NCBI GenBank assembly: GCA_021776925.1
Contig: JAJFFB010000013.1
Coordinates: 1-33,467, forward strand
Source of the DNA: Planctomycetota bacterium
GTDB lineage: Bacteria; Planctomycetota; UBA1135
Length of the DNA: 33,467 bases
Direction of reading: 5' to 3'
The position numbers were made by a program, and so were the translations under genes. The notes beneath the pieces were generated by a model, which saw only the letters and a program-made list of their open reading frames with translations, was not told the DNA's origin and searched no databases. Positions 1 to 7,419 of the stretch are shown piece by piece; position 1 is the first letter of the stretch; every line of letters begins with the position of its first letter.

Positions 1-1
1 G

Positions 2-697
2 CTGCTCAAGCAGCCCGCCCCGGATCTGTGCTTGAGCTGCCACACCGACATGGCCGAGCACATCGCCACCGCGCCGACCCCGCACGGCGCGCTCAGCACC
101 GAACGCTCGTGCCTCAACTGCCACAACCCGCACGCCACCGACTTCGCCCGCCAGTTGAATGCCAAGCCGATCGACCTGTGCATGCAGTGCCATAACAAAG
201 AGATCGTCAGCAACGATCGGGTGCTGCGCAACATGGAAGCCTTCCTCGAGGCAAACCCGGATCACCACGGACCGATCCGCACCGGAGACTGCGCCGCGTG
301 CCACAACCCACACGGCAGCGAGTTCATTTCGCTGCTCTACAAGTCCTACCCGAAGCGCTTCTATCAGCCCTTCGAGGTCGAATCCTACGGCTTGTGTTTC
401 AACTGCCACGAGCAGTCGCTGGTCCACGACCCCAACACCCAGACCCTGACCGGCTTCCGCAACGGCGACAAGAACCTGCACTTCACCCACGTCAACCGCG
501 AGCGCAAGGGCCGCACCTGCCGTGCCTGCCACGACGTGCACGGTTCCACGCATCCCAAGCACATCGCCGATTTTGTTCCCTTCGGCCGCTGGGACATGCC
601 GATCGATTACGAGAAGCTCGACCAGGGCGGCCGCTGCAGCCCCGGTTGCCACGAACCCAGGTCCTACGACCGCAGCGCACCCCCAGAGGCCAAGTGA
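2..697 (+). CDS. Multihaem cytochrome c, doubled-CXXCH type (5' truncated)
   Basis: The reading frame is open to the left edge, so the gene begins outside the window. A TTG at 32 looks like a start but lies inside a CLSCH haem motif (cysteine codons at 29-31 and 38-40), so it cannot be the true start. The visible part has six CXXCH haem-attachment motifs (CLSCH, CLNCH, CMQCH, CAACH, CFNCH, CRACH) and a seventh, wider CSPGCH motif near the C-terminus. Several motifs are followed by NPH or DVH, the spacing typical of doubled-CXXCH cytochromes that act as periplasmic electron wires. A signal peptide is expected upstream but cannot be seen. Its TGA stop overlaps the GTG start of the next gene, so it is probably co-translated with the respiratory operon. 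The family is clear; the electron partner is inferred from the neighbours. Confidence 0.88.
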   Translation: MLKQPAPDLCLSCHTDMAEHIATAPTPHGALSTERSCLNCHNPHATDFARQLNAKPIDLCMQCHNKEIVSNDRVLRNMEAFLEANPDHHGPIRTGDCAACHNPHGSEFISLLYKSYPKRFYQPFEVESYGLCFNCHEQSLVHDPNTQTLTGFRNGDKNLHFTHVNRERKGRTCRACHDVHGSTHPKHIADFVPFGRWDMPIDYEKLDQGGRCSPGCHEPRSYDRSAPPEAK

Positions 698-1704
698 GCA
701 CCCGCCTCGGCTGTCTATTTCCCTTGGTTGCCGGCCTGGTGATCCTGCCATTGGCAGGGTCGCTGGCCTCGGTTCAGGAAGCGGACAAAGAGCCCAAGGT
801 GTTCCGCAAGGTCGAACTCGGCGCTTCCTTCCCAACGCTCGAGGTGCTCGACCTCGAAGGCAAGGGCACCGTGTTCGAGGCCCTGGCCGGCGAGCCCTCG
901 ATCGTCGCCTTGCTGCGTCCCGACCAGGAGAGTTCACTCGCCTTTCTCGACTTCGCCACCAAGCTGGTCATCGACAAAGCTGCTCCTTCCTGCCAGGTTC
1001 ACGTGATCGGCATGAAAGGCCGCGGCGGGCGTTCCTGGGATGAGATCGGCAAGGGCCTTCCGCGCCGCGTCTCGATGTTTCTTGATGCCGGAAAGGTCGC
1101 CTCCACCCTGGGCGTGATCGTGCTGCCGAGCATCGCACTGCTGGACGACAAGGGCCAGCTCTACCGCGCCTACGTCCTTTACGACGAGGAAGGCGGAGCC
1201 CGCATCCGCAACGACCTGGCCCTGGTGGCCGGAGTCTCGGCCGAACTCAGCCCCGAGGAACAGGCCAGGCGACGCTTCGCCGAGCTCGACCAGAGTGCCG
1301 GCGCCTTCGAGGCCGCTGGGCAGTTGCAAGACGCCCTCGTCCTGCGCCGCCTGCAGGTGGAACTCGGGGTGGAAGAGGGCCAGGCGCTGTTCCTGCTCGG
1401 CAACGACCTGTTCAAGCTCGGCAAATTCCGCGAAGCCGAAGCGGTCTTGCGCCGTAGCGTGGAACTTGAATCCGGTATGAGCGCGCGCGTCCTGCTGGGT
1501 CGTTCCTTGGCCCGCCTGGGTGAACTCGGTGCCGCGCGCGCCGTTCTCCAAGAAGCCTTGCCGGTGGCGCCGCAGAAAGCCGTGCTGCACCGGGAGCTGG
1601 CCGAGATCTGTAAACAAGAGGGCAAACTCGATCAGGCCCTGGAACACCTCAAACAGGCTGTTGCAGCATTGCAGGCCAACGGCAAGGGGGAGAGCCATGA
1701 GTAG
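694..1704 (+). CDS. Secreted thioredoxin-fold/TPR protein without redox cysteines
   Basis: The GTG at 694 overlaps the upstream stop (GTGA) and is followed by a plausible signal peptide (hydrophobic residues about 7-25), so it is chosen as start; this gives 336 residues. Residues about 40-190 resemble a redoxin/thioredoxin fold: a beta strand ending in ALLRPDQES stands where the catalytic WCXXC loop would be, and a candidate cis-proline loop (LPSIALLDDKG, P145) follows. The only mature-region cysteine, C100, is not in a CXXC motif. Residues about 200-325 form TPR-like helical repeats, including LLGNDLFKLGKFREAEAVL. A scaffolding, chaperone or haem-protein assembly role in the periplasm is inferred, not shown. 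It overlaps the similar downstream gene by 8 bases, and the two look like diverged duplicates. Confidence 0.75.
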   Translation: MSTRLGCLFPLVAGLVILPLAGSLASVQEADKEPKVFRKVELGASFPTLEVLDLEGKGTVFEALAGEPSIVALLRPDQESSLAFLDFATKLVIDKAAPSCQVHVIGMKGRGGRSWDEIGKGLPRRVSMFLDAGKVASTLGVIVLPSIALLDDKGQLYRAYVLYDEEGGARIRNDLALVAGVSAELSPEEQARRRFAELDQSAGAFEAAGQLQDALVLRRLQVELGVEEGQALFLLGNDLFKLGKFREAEAVLRRSVELESGMSARVLLGRSLARLGELGAARAVLQEALPVAPQKAVLHRELAEICKQEGKLDQALEHLKQAVAALQANGKGESHE

Positions 1705-2833
1705 CTTCCTGCGCCGTGCCGCAAGCCTTTGTGCCGTCGGACTCGTTCTGGCGGTGGCCACCCCTGATGCCGCCGCACAAGAAGACAGCCAGCGCGGCGC
1801 GCTCGGCACCCAGGCGCCCGAGTTCGTGCTCGAGGGACCCTTCGGCGGCAGCCAGCGCTTCCCTGATCGCACCTCGGGCAAGATCGATTTTACCGTGGTG
1901 GTGTTCTGGGCCACCTGGAGCAAAGCCAGTGTTTCCGAGTTGAAGCGTCTGCTGCAGTTGTGGCCAAAGTGGTCCAACAACCGGGTTCAGGTGATCGCCG
2001 TCAACGTCGAAGACTCTGATATCGACGCGGCCGATCTGAAGAAGGTTCGCGACTGGCTCGAAGCCAGCCCCCTGCCCTTCCCGGTGGTTCTTGATCGCGG
2101 CCTCAAGGCCTTCCACCGCTACGGTGTGATCGCGGTGCCGACCACCCTGGTGGTCGACGCCAATGGCCTGATCGTGTTCCGGCTTCCTGGCTATCCGGTC
2201 GCCGGTTCCGACGAGTTGGAACGCATCGTGGAACACGGCGTCATCGAAACCGAACAGGCGGCGCGTTCCAATCCCGCCGCCGCTTCGCCCGGATACCGCC
2301 GCGCGGTGCGCCAGACGCGCCTCGCCCGCCTGTTGATGGAACAGGGCGAGATGGCGATGGCGCAGTACACCCTCGACAAGGCGATCGCCGAGGATCCGGC
2401 CTTCTTCCACTCGCGCATCGTTCTCGCCGAGCTGTACGAGAACACTGACAAGGCCCAGGCTGCCGAGGATCTTCTGCACCAGATCGTCGGGGAATTCCCC
2501 GCTGAACCAGCGGCACTTCTGGCCCTTGCCGGATTCCAGTTACGCCACGATCAGGCTGCAGATGCCGTGCTCGTGGTCCAGTCCGTCCTCGACCTTGAAC
2601 CCGAACTCGGCGCCGCGCTGACGATGATGGCGCGCGCCCTGCTCGCCGCGGACAAGGCCGCCGAAGCCCTGCCCTTCTTGGAGCAGGCAGTCACTCTGAA
2701 CCCTCTCGATTTCCCGGCCTGCCTCGCGTTGGGGCGCACTCACGAAGCGCTGCAACAGCTGTCCGAGGCTATTGGCTGGTACGAGAGGGCTTATCAGATC
2801 CTTGATCCAAGCTGGAGCTACTCACAGAACTAG
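1697..2833 (+). CDS. Secreted TlpA-like thioredoxin-fold/TPR protein with Ser-for-Cys active site
   Basis: The ATG at 1697 is preceded by a GGGGGAG Shine-Dalgarno-like run and gives 378 residues with a signal peptide ending near DAAAQED. Residues about 33-200 are a TlpA/AhpC-TSA-like fold: GTQAPEFVL, then VVVFWATWSKAS, where family members normally read WATWCXXC, and a cis-proline loop GVIAVPTTLVVD (P148). Both catalytic cysteines are replaced by serine (S75, S78), so thiol-disulphide exchange is not expected. Residues about 215-375 contain several TPR motifs, among them YTLDKAIAEDPAF and ALPFLEQAVTLNPLDFPACLALG. It lies between the multihaem cytochrome genes and likely serves assembly or scaffolding of that complex (inference). 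Confidence 0.8.
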   Translation: MSSFLRRAASLCAVGLVLAVATPDAAAQEDSQRGALGTQAPEFVLEGPFGGSQRFPDRTSGKIDFTVVVFWATWSKASVSELKRLLQLWPKWSNNRVQVIAVNVEDSDIDAADLKKVRDWLEASPLPFPVVLDRGLKAFHRYGVIAVPTTLVVDANGLIVFRLPGYPVAGSDELERIVEHGVIETEQAARSNPAAASPGYRRAVRQTRLARLLMEQGEMAMAQYTLDKAIAEDPAFFHSRIVLAELYENTDKAQAAEDLLHQIVGEFPAEPAALLALAGFQLRHDQAADAVLVVQSVLDLEPELGAALTMMARALLAADKAAEALPFLEQAVTLNPLDFPACLALGRTHEALQQLSEAIGWYERAYQILDPSWSYSQN

Positions 2834-2854
2834 CACAACCAAGTCCATCCTGCC

Positions 2855-3568
2855 ATGAACCAAAGCAAAACCCTGCTGACCATCCTGTGCGCCGCACTGG
2901 CGCCCTCCCTGATGGCCGTTTCCGACTGGATTGCGCCTGCCAATGCGCTCCAGGAACCTGCCGCCGAAGTGAAGAAGAAAGTGCCTACCTACGTCGGCTC
3001 GATGGCCTGCCGCAAGTGCCACGGCGACCAGCACAAGAGCTGGAAGAAAACCAAGATGGCCAAGGTCTTCGACCTGCTCAAGCCGGGCGAGCGCGCCGAA
3101 GCCAAGACCAAGGCCGGCCTTGATCCGACCAAGGACTACACCCGCGACGAGACCTGCCTGCCGTGCCACACCACCGGCTGGGGCAAGCCCGGCGGTTACA
3201 AGATTCCGCCCAAAGGCGACACCCCCGAAGCCAAGAAGGCGCAAAAGGCCGCCGCGGCGATGGAAGGCGTGCAGTGCGAATCCTGCCACGGCCCGGCGAG
3301 CCACGCGGTCGACTACAAGAAAAAGAACGCGGAATACAAGTGGGACGACGTGGTCAAGGCCGAGTCGATCTCAGGGATGCTGTACCCGGACGAGAAGATG
3401 TGTACCAACTGCCACAACACCACCAGCCCCTTCGTCGACAAGGACTACAAGTTCGAGTTCGAGAAGCGCAAGGAAGAAGGCACGCACCAGCACTACAAGA
3501 TGGAAAGCGACCACAGCTGCCCGCACAAGCACAGCGTCACCAAGAAGAAGAAAAAGAAGAAGTCCTAG
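2855..3568 (+). CDS. Tetrahaem c-type cytochrome, cytochrome c554-like, with lysine-rich tail
   Basis: This 237-residue exported protein has a signal peptide (hydrophobic residues about 8-30) and begins its mature part near the VGSMACRKCH pattern typical of cytochrome c554-type proteins. Four haem sites are visible: CRKCH, CLPCH, CESCH and CTNCH. The spacing and the GVQCESCHGPASHAVDY stretch match the tetrahaem c554 family, which carries electrons in the periplasm. The C-terminus ends in a run of lysines after HSVT, and the whole mature protein is lysine-rich, which would make it strongly basic; an electrostatic docking role towards acidic partners is inferred. It sits 21 bases after the thioredoxin/TPR gene. 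No clear Shine-Dalgarno sequence precedes the ATG. Confidence 0.85.
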   Translation: MNQSKTLLTILCAALAPSLMAVSDWIAPANALQEPAAEVKKKVPTYVGSMACRKCHGDQHKSWKKTKMAKVFDLLKPGERAEAKTKAGLDPTKDYTRDETCLPCHTTGWGKPGGYKIPPKGDTPEAKKAQKAAAAMEGVQCESCHGPASHAVDYKKKNAEYKWDDVVKAESISGMLYPDEKMCTNCHNTTSPFVDKDYKFEFEKRKEEGTHQHYKMESDHSCPHKHSVTKKKKKKKS

Positions 3569-3598
3569 GTCCCGGCCTTCGACCAGGAACATCGAATC

Positions 3599-4252
3599 AT
3601 GAGCAGAAGCGTCGCCTTGTTTTTTCTGGCCACCCTCGTGGTCTTCGTGGGGAGCCTCCTTTTCGCCCCGACGGCGGCTCCCCAGGTAACCCAGCCCTTC
3701 GAGTTCAATCACGCTGCTCACGCAGAAGCAACGAGCTGCTGGGACTGCCACTTCATCTGTGAAAAGAACCGCGATGAAGACTTTGACATCGATTGCGAGG
3801 ACTGCCTGGAAGCGGATGGACCGTTCTGTGAGGAGCACGTCAAGTGCGCCGACCACAAGCTTCCGGGAGTTCCCACAATCGCCACCTGTGTGCGTTGCCA
3901 CGAGTACGACCTGCTCGACCTGAATGGCAAGGATCCCAGCGAGGAATGGGCTCCGAACGAGCTGGCGCAAGCCAAGCTGCTCGACTTCGTAGAGATCGAC
4001 GAATACGACGAGATCACCGCGATGCACCCTCTGGATTGGAACCGGGTCACCCAGATCAAGACCAGCTGTGTCTACTTCAACCACCGCACCCACGCCCTCA
4101 CCGGCGGGATCGCGTGTGCGGAGTGCCACGGCGACATGGCCTCGCTGGAAACGCCTCCGACCGAACCGGCCATGAACCTGAAGATGAACTGGTGCCTCGA
4201 CTGCCACGAGGAACAGGATGTGAGCACCGACTGCGTGTCCTGCCACCGCTAA
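3599..4252 (+). CDS. Pentahaem cytochrome c, ActA-like subunit of a membrane quinone-oxidoreductase complex
   Basis: This 217-residue protein has an N-terminal hydrophobic anchor or signal (residues 4-25) and five CXXCH motifs at C47, C97, C173, C199 and C212. The FNHAAH start, the FNHRTH...CAECHGDM block, the NLKMNWCLDCH block and the final STDCVSCH closely follow the pattern of ActA, the pentahaem subunit of alternative complex III, and resemble QrcA-type subunits. Between haems 1 and 2 there is an unusual acidic insertion with five further cysteines (C54, C66, C69, C77, C83) that are not haem ligands. An AGGAA sequence lies upstream of the ATG. Its position directly before the molybdopterin, Fe-S and NrfD subunits suggests it takes electrons from, or gives them to, that complex on the periplasmic face. 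Confidence 0.87.
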   Translation: MSRSVALFFLATLVVFVGSLLFAPTAAPQVTQPFEFNHAAHAEATSCWDCHFICEKNRDEDFDIDCEDCLEADGPFCEEHVKCADHKLPGVPTIATCVRCHEYDLLDLNGKDPSEEWAPNELAQAKLLDFVEIDEYDEITAMHPLDWNRVTQIKTSCVYFNHRTHALTGGIACAECHGDMASLETPPTEPAMNLKMNWCLDCHEEQDVSTDCVSCHR

Positions 4253-4297
4253 GGGCCTGTATTTCCCCTGAATCGCAAACCACAGACCCAGAAGAAA

Positions 4298-6748
4298 ATG
4301 GGACTCAATCGACGTGACTTCCTCGGCCTGGCCGGGGGTGCTGGAGTCGGCCTCGGCCTGGCTCAGCTACCCATCCGCAGGCTAGTAGGCCTGAACGACC
4401 TCGCCGTGCATGAATCCCAGCCCGGGATTGAACAGTGGGTGCGGACTTCCTGCCAGATCTGCTCCGGCGGATGCGGCATGGAGGCGCGCCTGGTGGACGG
4501 CCAGCCGGTCAACGTGCGCGGCAATCCATTGCACCCGGTCAGCCGCGGCGGCTTGTGCGCGGTGGGGGCAGGGGCGATGCACTACCTCTACCACCCGGAC
4601 CGGATCCGTTCGCCGCTGCAAGGGGCGTCGGGTGCGCGACCTCACCAGGAATGGAAAGGGGTCAGCTGGGACGATGCACTGGGCGACCTCGCCGGCCGCA
4701 TCAAACAGTTGCAGGCAGATGGCAAAGCCGACCGCATCTTCCTGGTCGATGGCAGCGGCCCCGGCCTGATGAGCCGTCTGGCGATGGAATTCATGAACAC
4801 CATCGGTTCGCCGAACTACTTCCTGGAACAGAAGTCGGATCCGATCCCGGCCGGCATGCAGCTGGCGCAGGGCATCCACCAGGCTCCAGCCTACGACCTT
4901 GAAAACGCCAGCACAGTTCTGTCCTTCGGGGTCCCGATCCTCGAAGGCTGGGAGAGCCCGGTGCACGGCAACCGCATCGTCGGCGCGATCCGCAAGGCCA
5001 GCGCCGAGAATCGTTCGCGCGCCTTCATCCAGATCGACGTGCGCGGCTCCCGCAGCGCCGACCGCGCCGACCACTTCTTCAAGGTCAAGCCCGGTGGTTT
5101 CGGTGCCACCGCGCTGGCCATGGCCTACGTTCTCATCAGCCAGAAACTGTATGACCGAGACTACGTCGAGGCCTTCACTTCCGGTTTCGAAGACTGGACC
5201 GACGAGAAGGGTGGAAAACACCTTGGCTTCAAGAATTACGTGCTGCGCTATTGTCGCCCGAAGGACCTTGAGAACGTGACCGGTCTTTCTGGCCGGGAAA
5301 TCCTCGAGATCGCCAAGGACTTCGGCACCGACCGGCCCTCGGTGGCGATCGTCGATCAGGCGGCCACATCAATGTCCAACGGCATGCAGACCGCGTTCGC
5401 GGTGCAGGCACTCAATGCGCTGGTCGGCGCGATCGACCAGCCCGGCGGTGCCGGCCTTGCCGATCCGGTGCCCTTGCGGCCCTTCCCCGGCGAGAACGCC
5501 GAAGAGGCGCTGCTCATCGGCTCCGGTGCTGAGGGCGGGCTGTTCCGCCCCGCGCTGCGCCGCGATGCCGAAGACCTGCTGCAGCAACTCGCTCAAGATG
5601 GAGAGGAAATGGAGCTGCTGTTCTTGTTGAATGCAGACCCATTCACCTCAATCCCGCGCGGCGACCGTTTCGAGAACGCGCTCGGCAACGCCACGGTGGT
5701 CAGCTTCTCACCGCTGCCCGACACCACCACGCGTCTGGCCGACCTGGTCCTGCCCGACACCACTTTCTTCGAGCGCTGGCAGGACAGCCCTGCGCCGCAG
5801 TCCTTCCCCAATGCGGTCTTCGGCGTGACCCGCCCGGTCATCGAACCGATGTACCAGACCCGGCCCAGCGGTGACGTGCTGCTCGACCTGGCCGCCCGGG
5901 TGCATGGTTCGCCACCCCCCAGGCTGCCCTGGACAAACTTCGAGAGCCTGCTGAAATCCGCCGCGCTCGGCCTGTTCGAAGCGCGCCGCGGCAGCACCTT
6001 CACCAGCGAGCGCGAAGCATCGGAAATCCGCGAAATGGAGCGCCGTGGCTGGTGGATTCCGGATCACGAGGACGAGGACTCGCTGTGGGAGGGCATGCTC
6101 GAAACCGGCGGCTGGTGGGATCCTTACTACCAGCACGGCATGTGGAGCCGCGTTTTCCATACCAGCGACAAGAAATTCAACTTCTTCGCTCGCGACTTGT
6201 ACCAGTTGGTGACCGCCGACGACGCCTTGGAACACGAAGTGGCCGAGAAGATGCTTTCTCTCGGCATCCGTGAACCGGGCGATCCGGCCTTCATGCCCCA
6301 CCTCGAAGATCCCAAGTGGTTCGGCGAGACCGGAGAGGACAGCTTCCACATGCATCTGGCTCACCCGCTGGTGCCGAGCACCGCGGTAGCTTCGAACCTG
6401 CCCTGGGTGCGCGAGGTGCTCAACGACCGCGTCGCCTGGGACGCCTGGGTCGAAATGCACGAAGAAGACGGCCACCGGCTCGGCCTGCACGAAGGCGACA
6501 TGGTCAAGCTGAGCGTGGGCGACCGTTCCATCGAAGTTCGCATGCTGCTCTCTCATAGGGTGCAGCCAGGGCTGGTCATGGTTCCGCGCGGCATCGGCCG
6601 CGCCGACGGCGGTCGCTGGGCCGCCAGGCGGGGAGCAAACCCGCTGAACATCCTGGCCCCCGACCTGGAAGCGGTCTCCGGCTGCCTCCAGGTCCAGTCC
6701 ACCAAGATCCGCGTCGAGAAAATCAACAGCGGAGATCAAAATGTCTAA
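4298..6748 (+). CDS. Molybdopterin oxidoreductase family subunit (DMSO-reductase superfamily), Tat-exported
   Basis: The 816-residue product starts with a twin-arginine signal (NRRDFLGLAGG), so it is probably folded and exported. A proximal [4Fe-4S] motif CX2CX3CX27C is complete (C52, C55, C59, C87). The residue two after C87 is valine (LCAVG), where molybdoenzymes usually have lysine or arginine (for example CPKG). By position, the loop after IGSPNYFL, which aligns with the metal-ligand loop of formate dehydrogenases, offers S180 or D181 and no cysteine or selenocysteine. The C-terminal third has the usual dinucleotide-binding domain, with GLHEGDMVKLSVGD. It resembles PsrA/QrcB or the molybdopterin-like part of ActB. 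The downstream TorD-type chaperone suggests that a cofactor is inserted. The substrate is unknown; it may be a structural subunit as in ActB/QrcB or an active enzyme. Confidence 0.9.
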   Translation: MGLNRRDFLGLAGGAGVGLGLAQLPIRRLVGLNDLAVHESQPGIEQWVRTSCQICSGGCGMEARLVDGQPVNVRGNPLHPVSRGGLCAVGAGAMHYLYHPDRIRSPLQGASGARPHQEWKGVSWDDALGDLAGRIKQLQADGKADRIFLVDGSGPGLMSRLAMEFMNTIGSPNYFLEQKSDPIPAGMQLAQGIHQAPAYDLENASTVLSFGVPILEGWESPVHGNRIVGAIRKASAENRSRAFIQIDVRGSRSADRADHFFKVKPGGFGATALAMAYVLISQKLYDRDYVEAFTSGFEDWTDEKGGKHLGFKNYVLRYCRPKDLENVTGLSGREILEIAKDFGTDRPSVAIVDQAATSMSNGMQTAFAVQALNALVGAIDQPGGAGLADPVPLRPFPGENAEEALLIGSGAEGGLFRPALRRDAEDLLQQLAQDGEEMELLFLLNADPFTSIPRGDRFENALGNATVVSFSPLPDTTTRLADLVLPDTTFFERWQDSPAPQSFPNAVFGVTRPVIEPMYQTRPSGDVLLDLAARVHGSPPPRLPWTNFESLLKSAALGLFEARRGSTFTSEREASEIREMERRGWWIPDHEDEDSLWEGMLETGGWWDPYYQHGMWSRVFHTSDKKFNFFARDLYQLVTADDALEHEVAEKMLSLGIREPGDPAFMPHLEDPKWFGETGEDSFHMHLAHPLVPSTAVASNLPWVREVLNDRVAWDAWVEMHEEDGHRLGLHEGDMVKLSVGDRSIEVRMLLSHRVQPGLVMVPRGIGRADGGRWAARRGANPLNILAPDLEAVSGCLQVQSTKIRVEKINSGDQNV

Positions 6749-7418
6749 GTGGGGAATGGTCATTGATCTTGCTGCCTGCACTGGATGCAGCAGCTGCACC
6801 GTGGCATGCAAGAGCGAGAACAACGTTCCGCTCAGCGATCCCACCGACATCGAAGCCTCGCGCTCCTTCTCCTGGCTTCAGATCATGAAGATCGAGGAAG
6901 AGGGGCACGGGCGCGCGCGTTACCTGCCGCGGCCGTGCATGCACTGCGACCATCCGCTGTGCGTGCTGGTGTGTCCGGTCGAGGCGACGCGCCTGGACAA
7001 AGACGGCATCGTTTCGCAGATCTACGACCGCTGCATCGGTTGTCGCTACTGCACCAACAACTGCCCCTACACCGCCAAGTACTTCAACTGGCACACTCCG
7101 GTGTGGCCCGAGGAAATGATGCAGGGGCTCAACCCGGACGTCAGTATCCGCCCCAAGGGCGTGGTCGAGAAGTGCACCTTCTGCCACCACCGCCTGCAGA
7201 GCGTTACCGACCAGGCCGGCGCCGAGAAACGGGAAATCCGCGAGGGCGAGTTCTCGCCGGCGTGCAAAGAGGTCTGCCCGACCCAGGCGATCCATTTCGG
7301 AGACCTTGAAGACCCAAACAGCACGGTCTCAAAACTTGCTGGAACCAACCGTGCGTTCAAGGAACTCGAAGACCTCGGCACCGAGCCCAAAGTGATCTAC
7401 CTGCGAGAGGATTTCTAG
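6741..7418 (+). CDS. Ferredoxin subunit with four [4Fe-4S] clusters (PsrB/QrcC-like)
   Basis: This 225-residue protein overlaps the preceding gene by 8 bases and has a GGAG sequence upstream of its ATG. Sixteen-cysteine cluster ligation is visible: C13-C16-C19-C23 (CTGCSSC), C66-C69-C74-C78, C98-C101-C104-C108 (CIGCRYC), and C145-C148 with C175-C179. The FNWHTPVWP segment after the third group is typical of Psr, Qrc and ActB-type electron-transfer subunits. It has no signal peptide and probably travels through the Tat system with the upstream partner (known behaviour of this family). It would pass electrons between the molybdopterin subunit and the membrane quinone site of the NrfD-like subunit. 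Confidence 0.94.
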   Translation: MSKWGMVIDLAACTGCSSCTVACKSENNVPLSDPTDIEASRSFSWLQIMKIEEEGHGRARYLPRPCMHCDHPLCVLVCPVEATRLDKDGIVSQIYDRCIGCRYCTNNCPYTAKYFNWHTPVWPEEMMQGLNPDVSIRPKGVVEKCTFCHHRLQSVTDQAGAEKREIREGEFSPACKEVCPTQAIHFGDLEDPNSTVSKLAGTNRAFKELEDLGTEPKVIYLREDF

Positions 7419-7419
7419 G

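Noticed and set aside
32-34. TTG as start of the first cytochrome gene
   Set aside because: It lies between the two cysteines of a CLSCH haem motif, and the frame is open to the window edge.
934-1980. Long antisense open frame opposite the thioredoxin/TPR genes
   Set aside because: It overlaps two well-supported genes with signal peptides and known folds; such long antisense frames are expected in GC-rich coding DNA. The same applies to 5708-6850, 7948-9360, 12022-13212 and 22172-23812.
3541-3568. Lysine-rich end of the tetrahaem cytochrome as a frameshift or assembly artefact
   Set aside because: The frame ends with a clean stop and the whole protein is lysine-rich, so the tail is in keeping with the rest.
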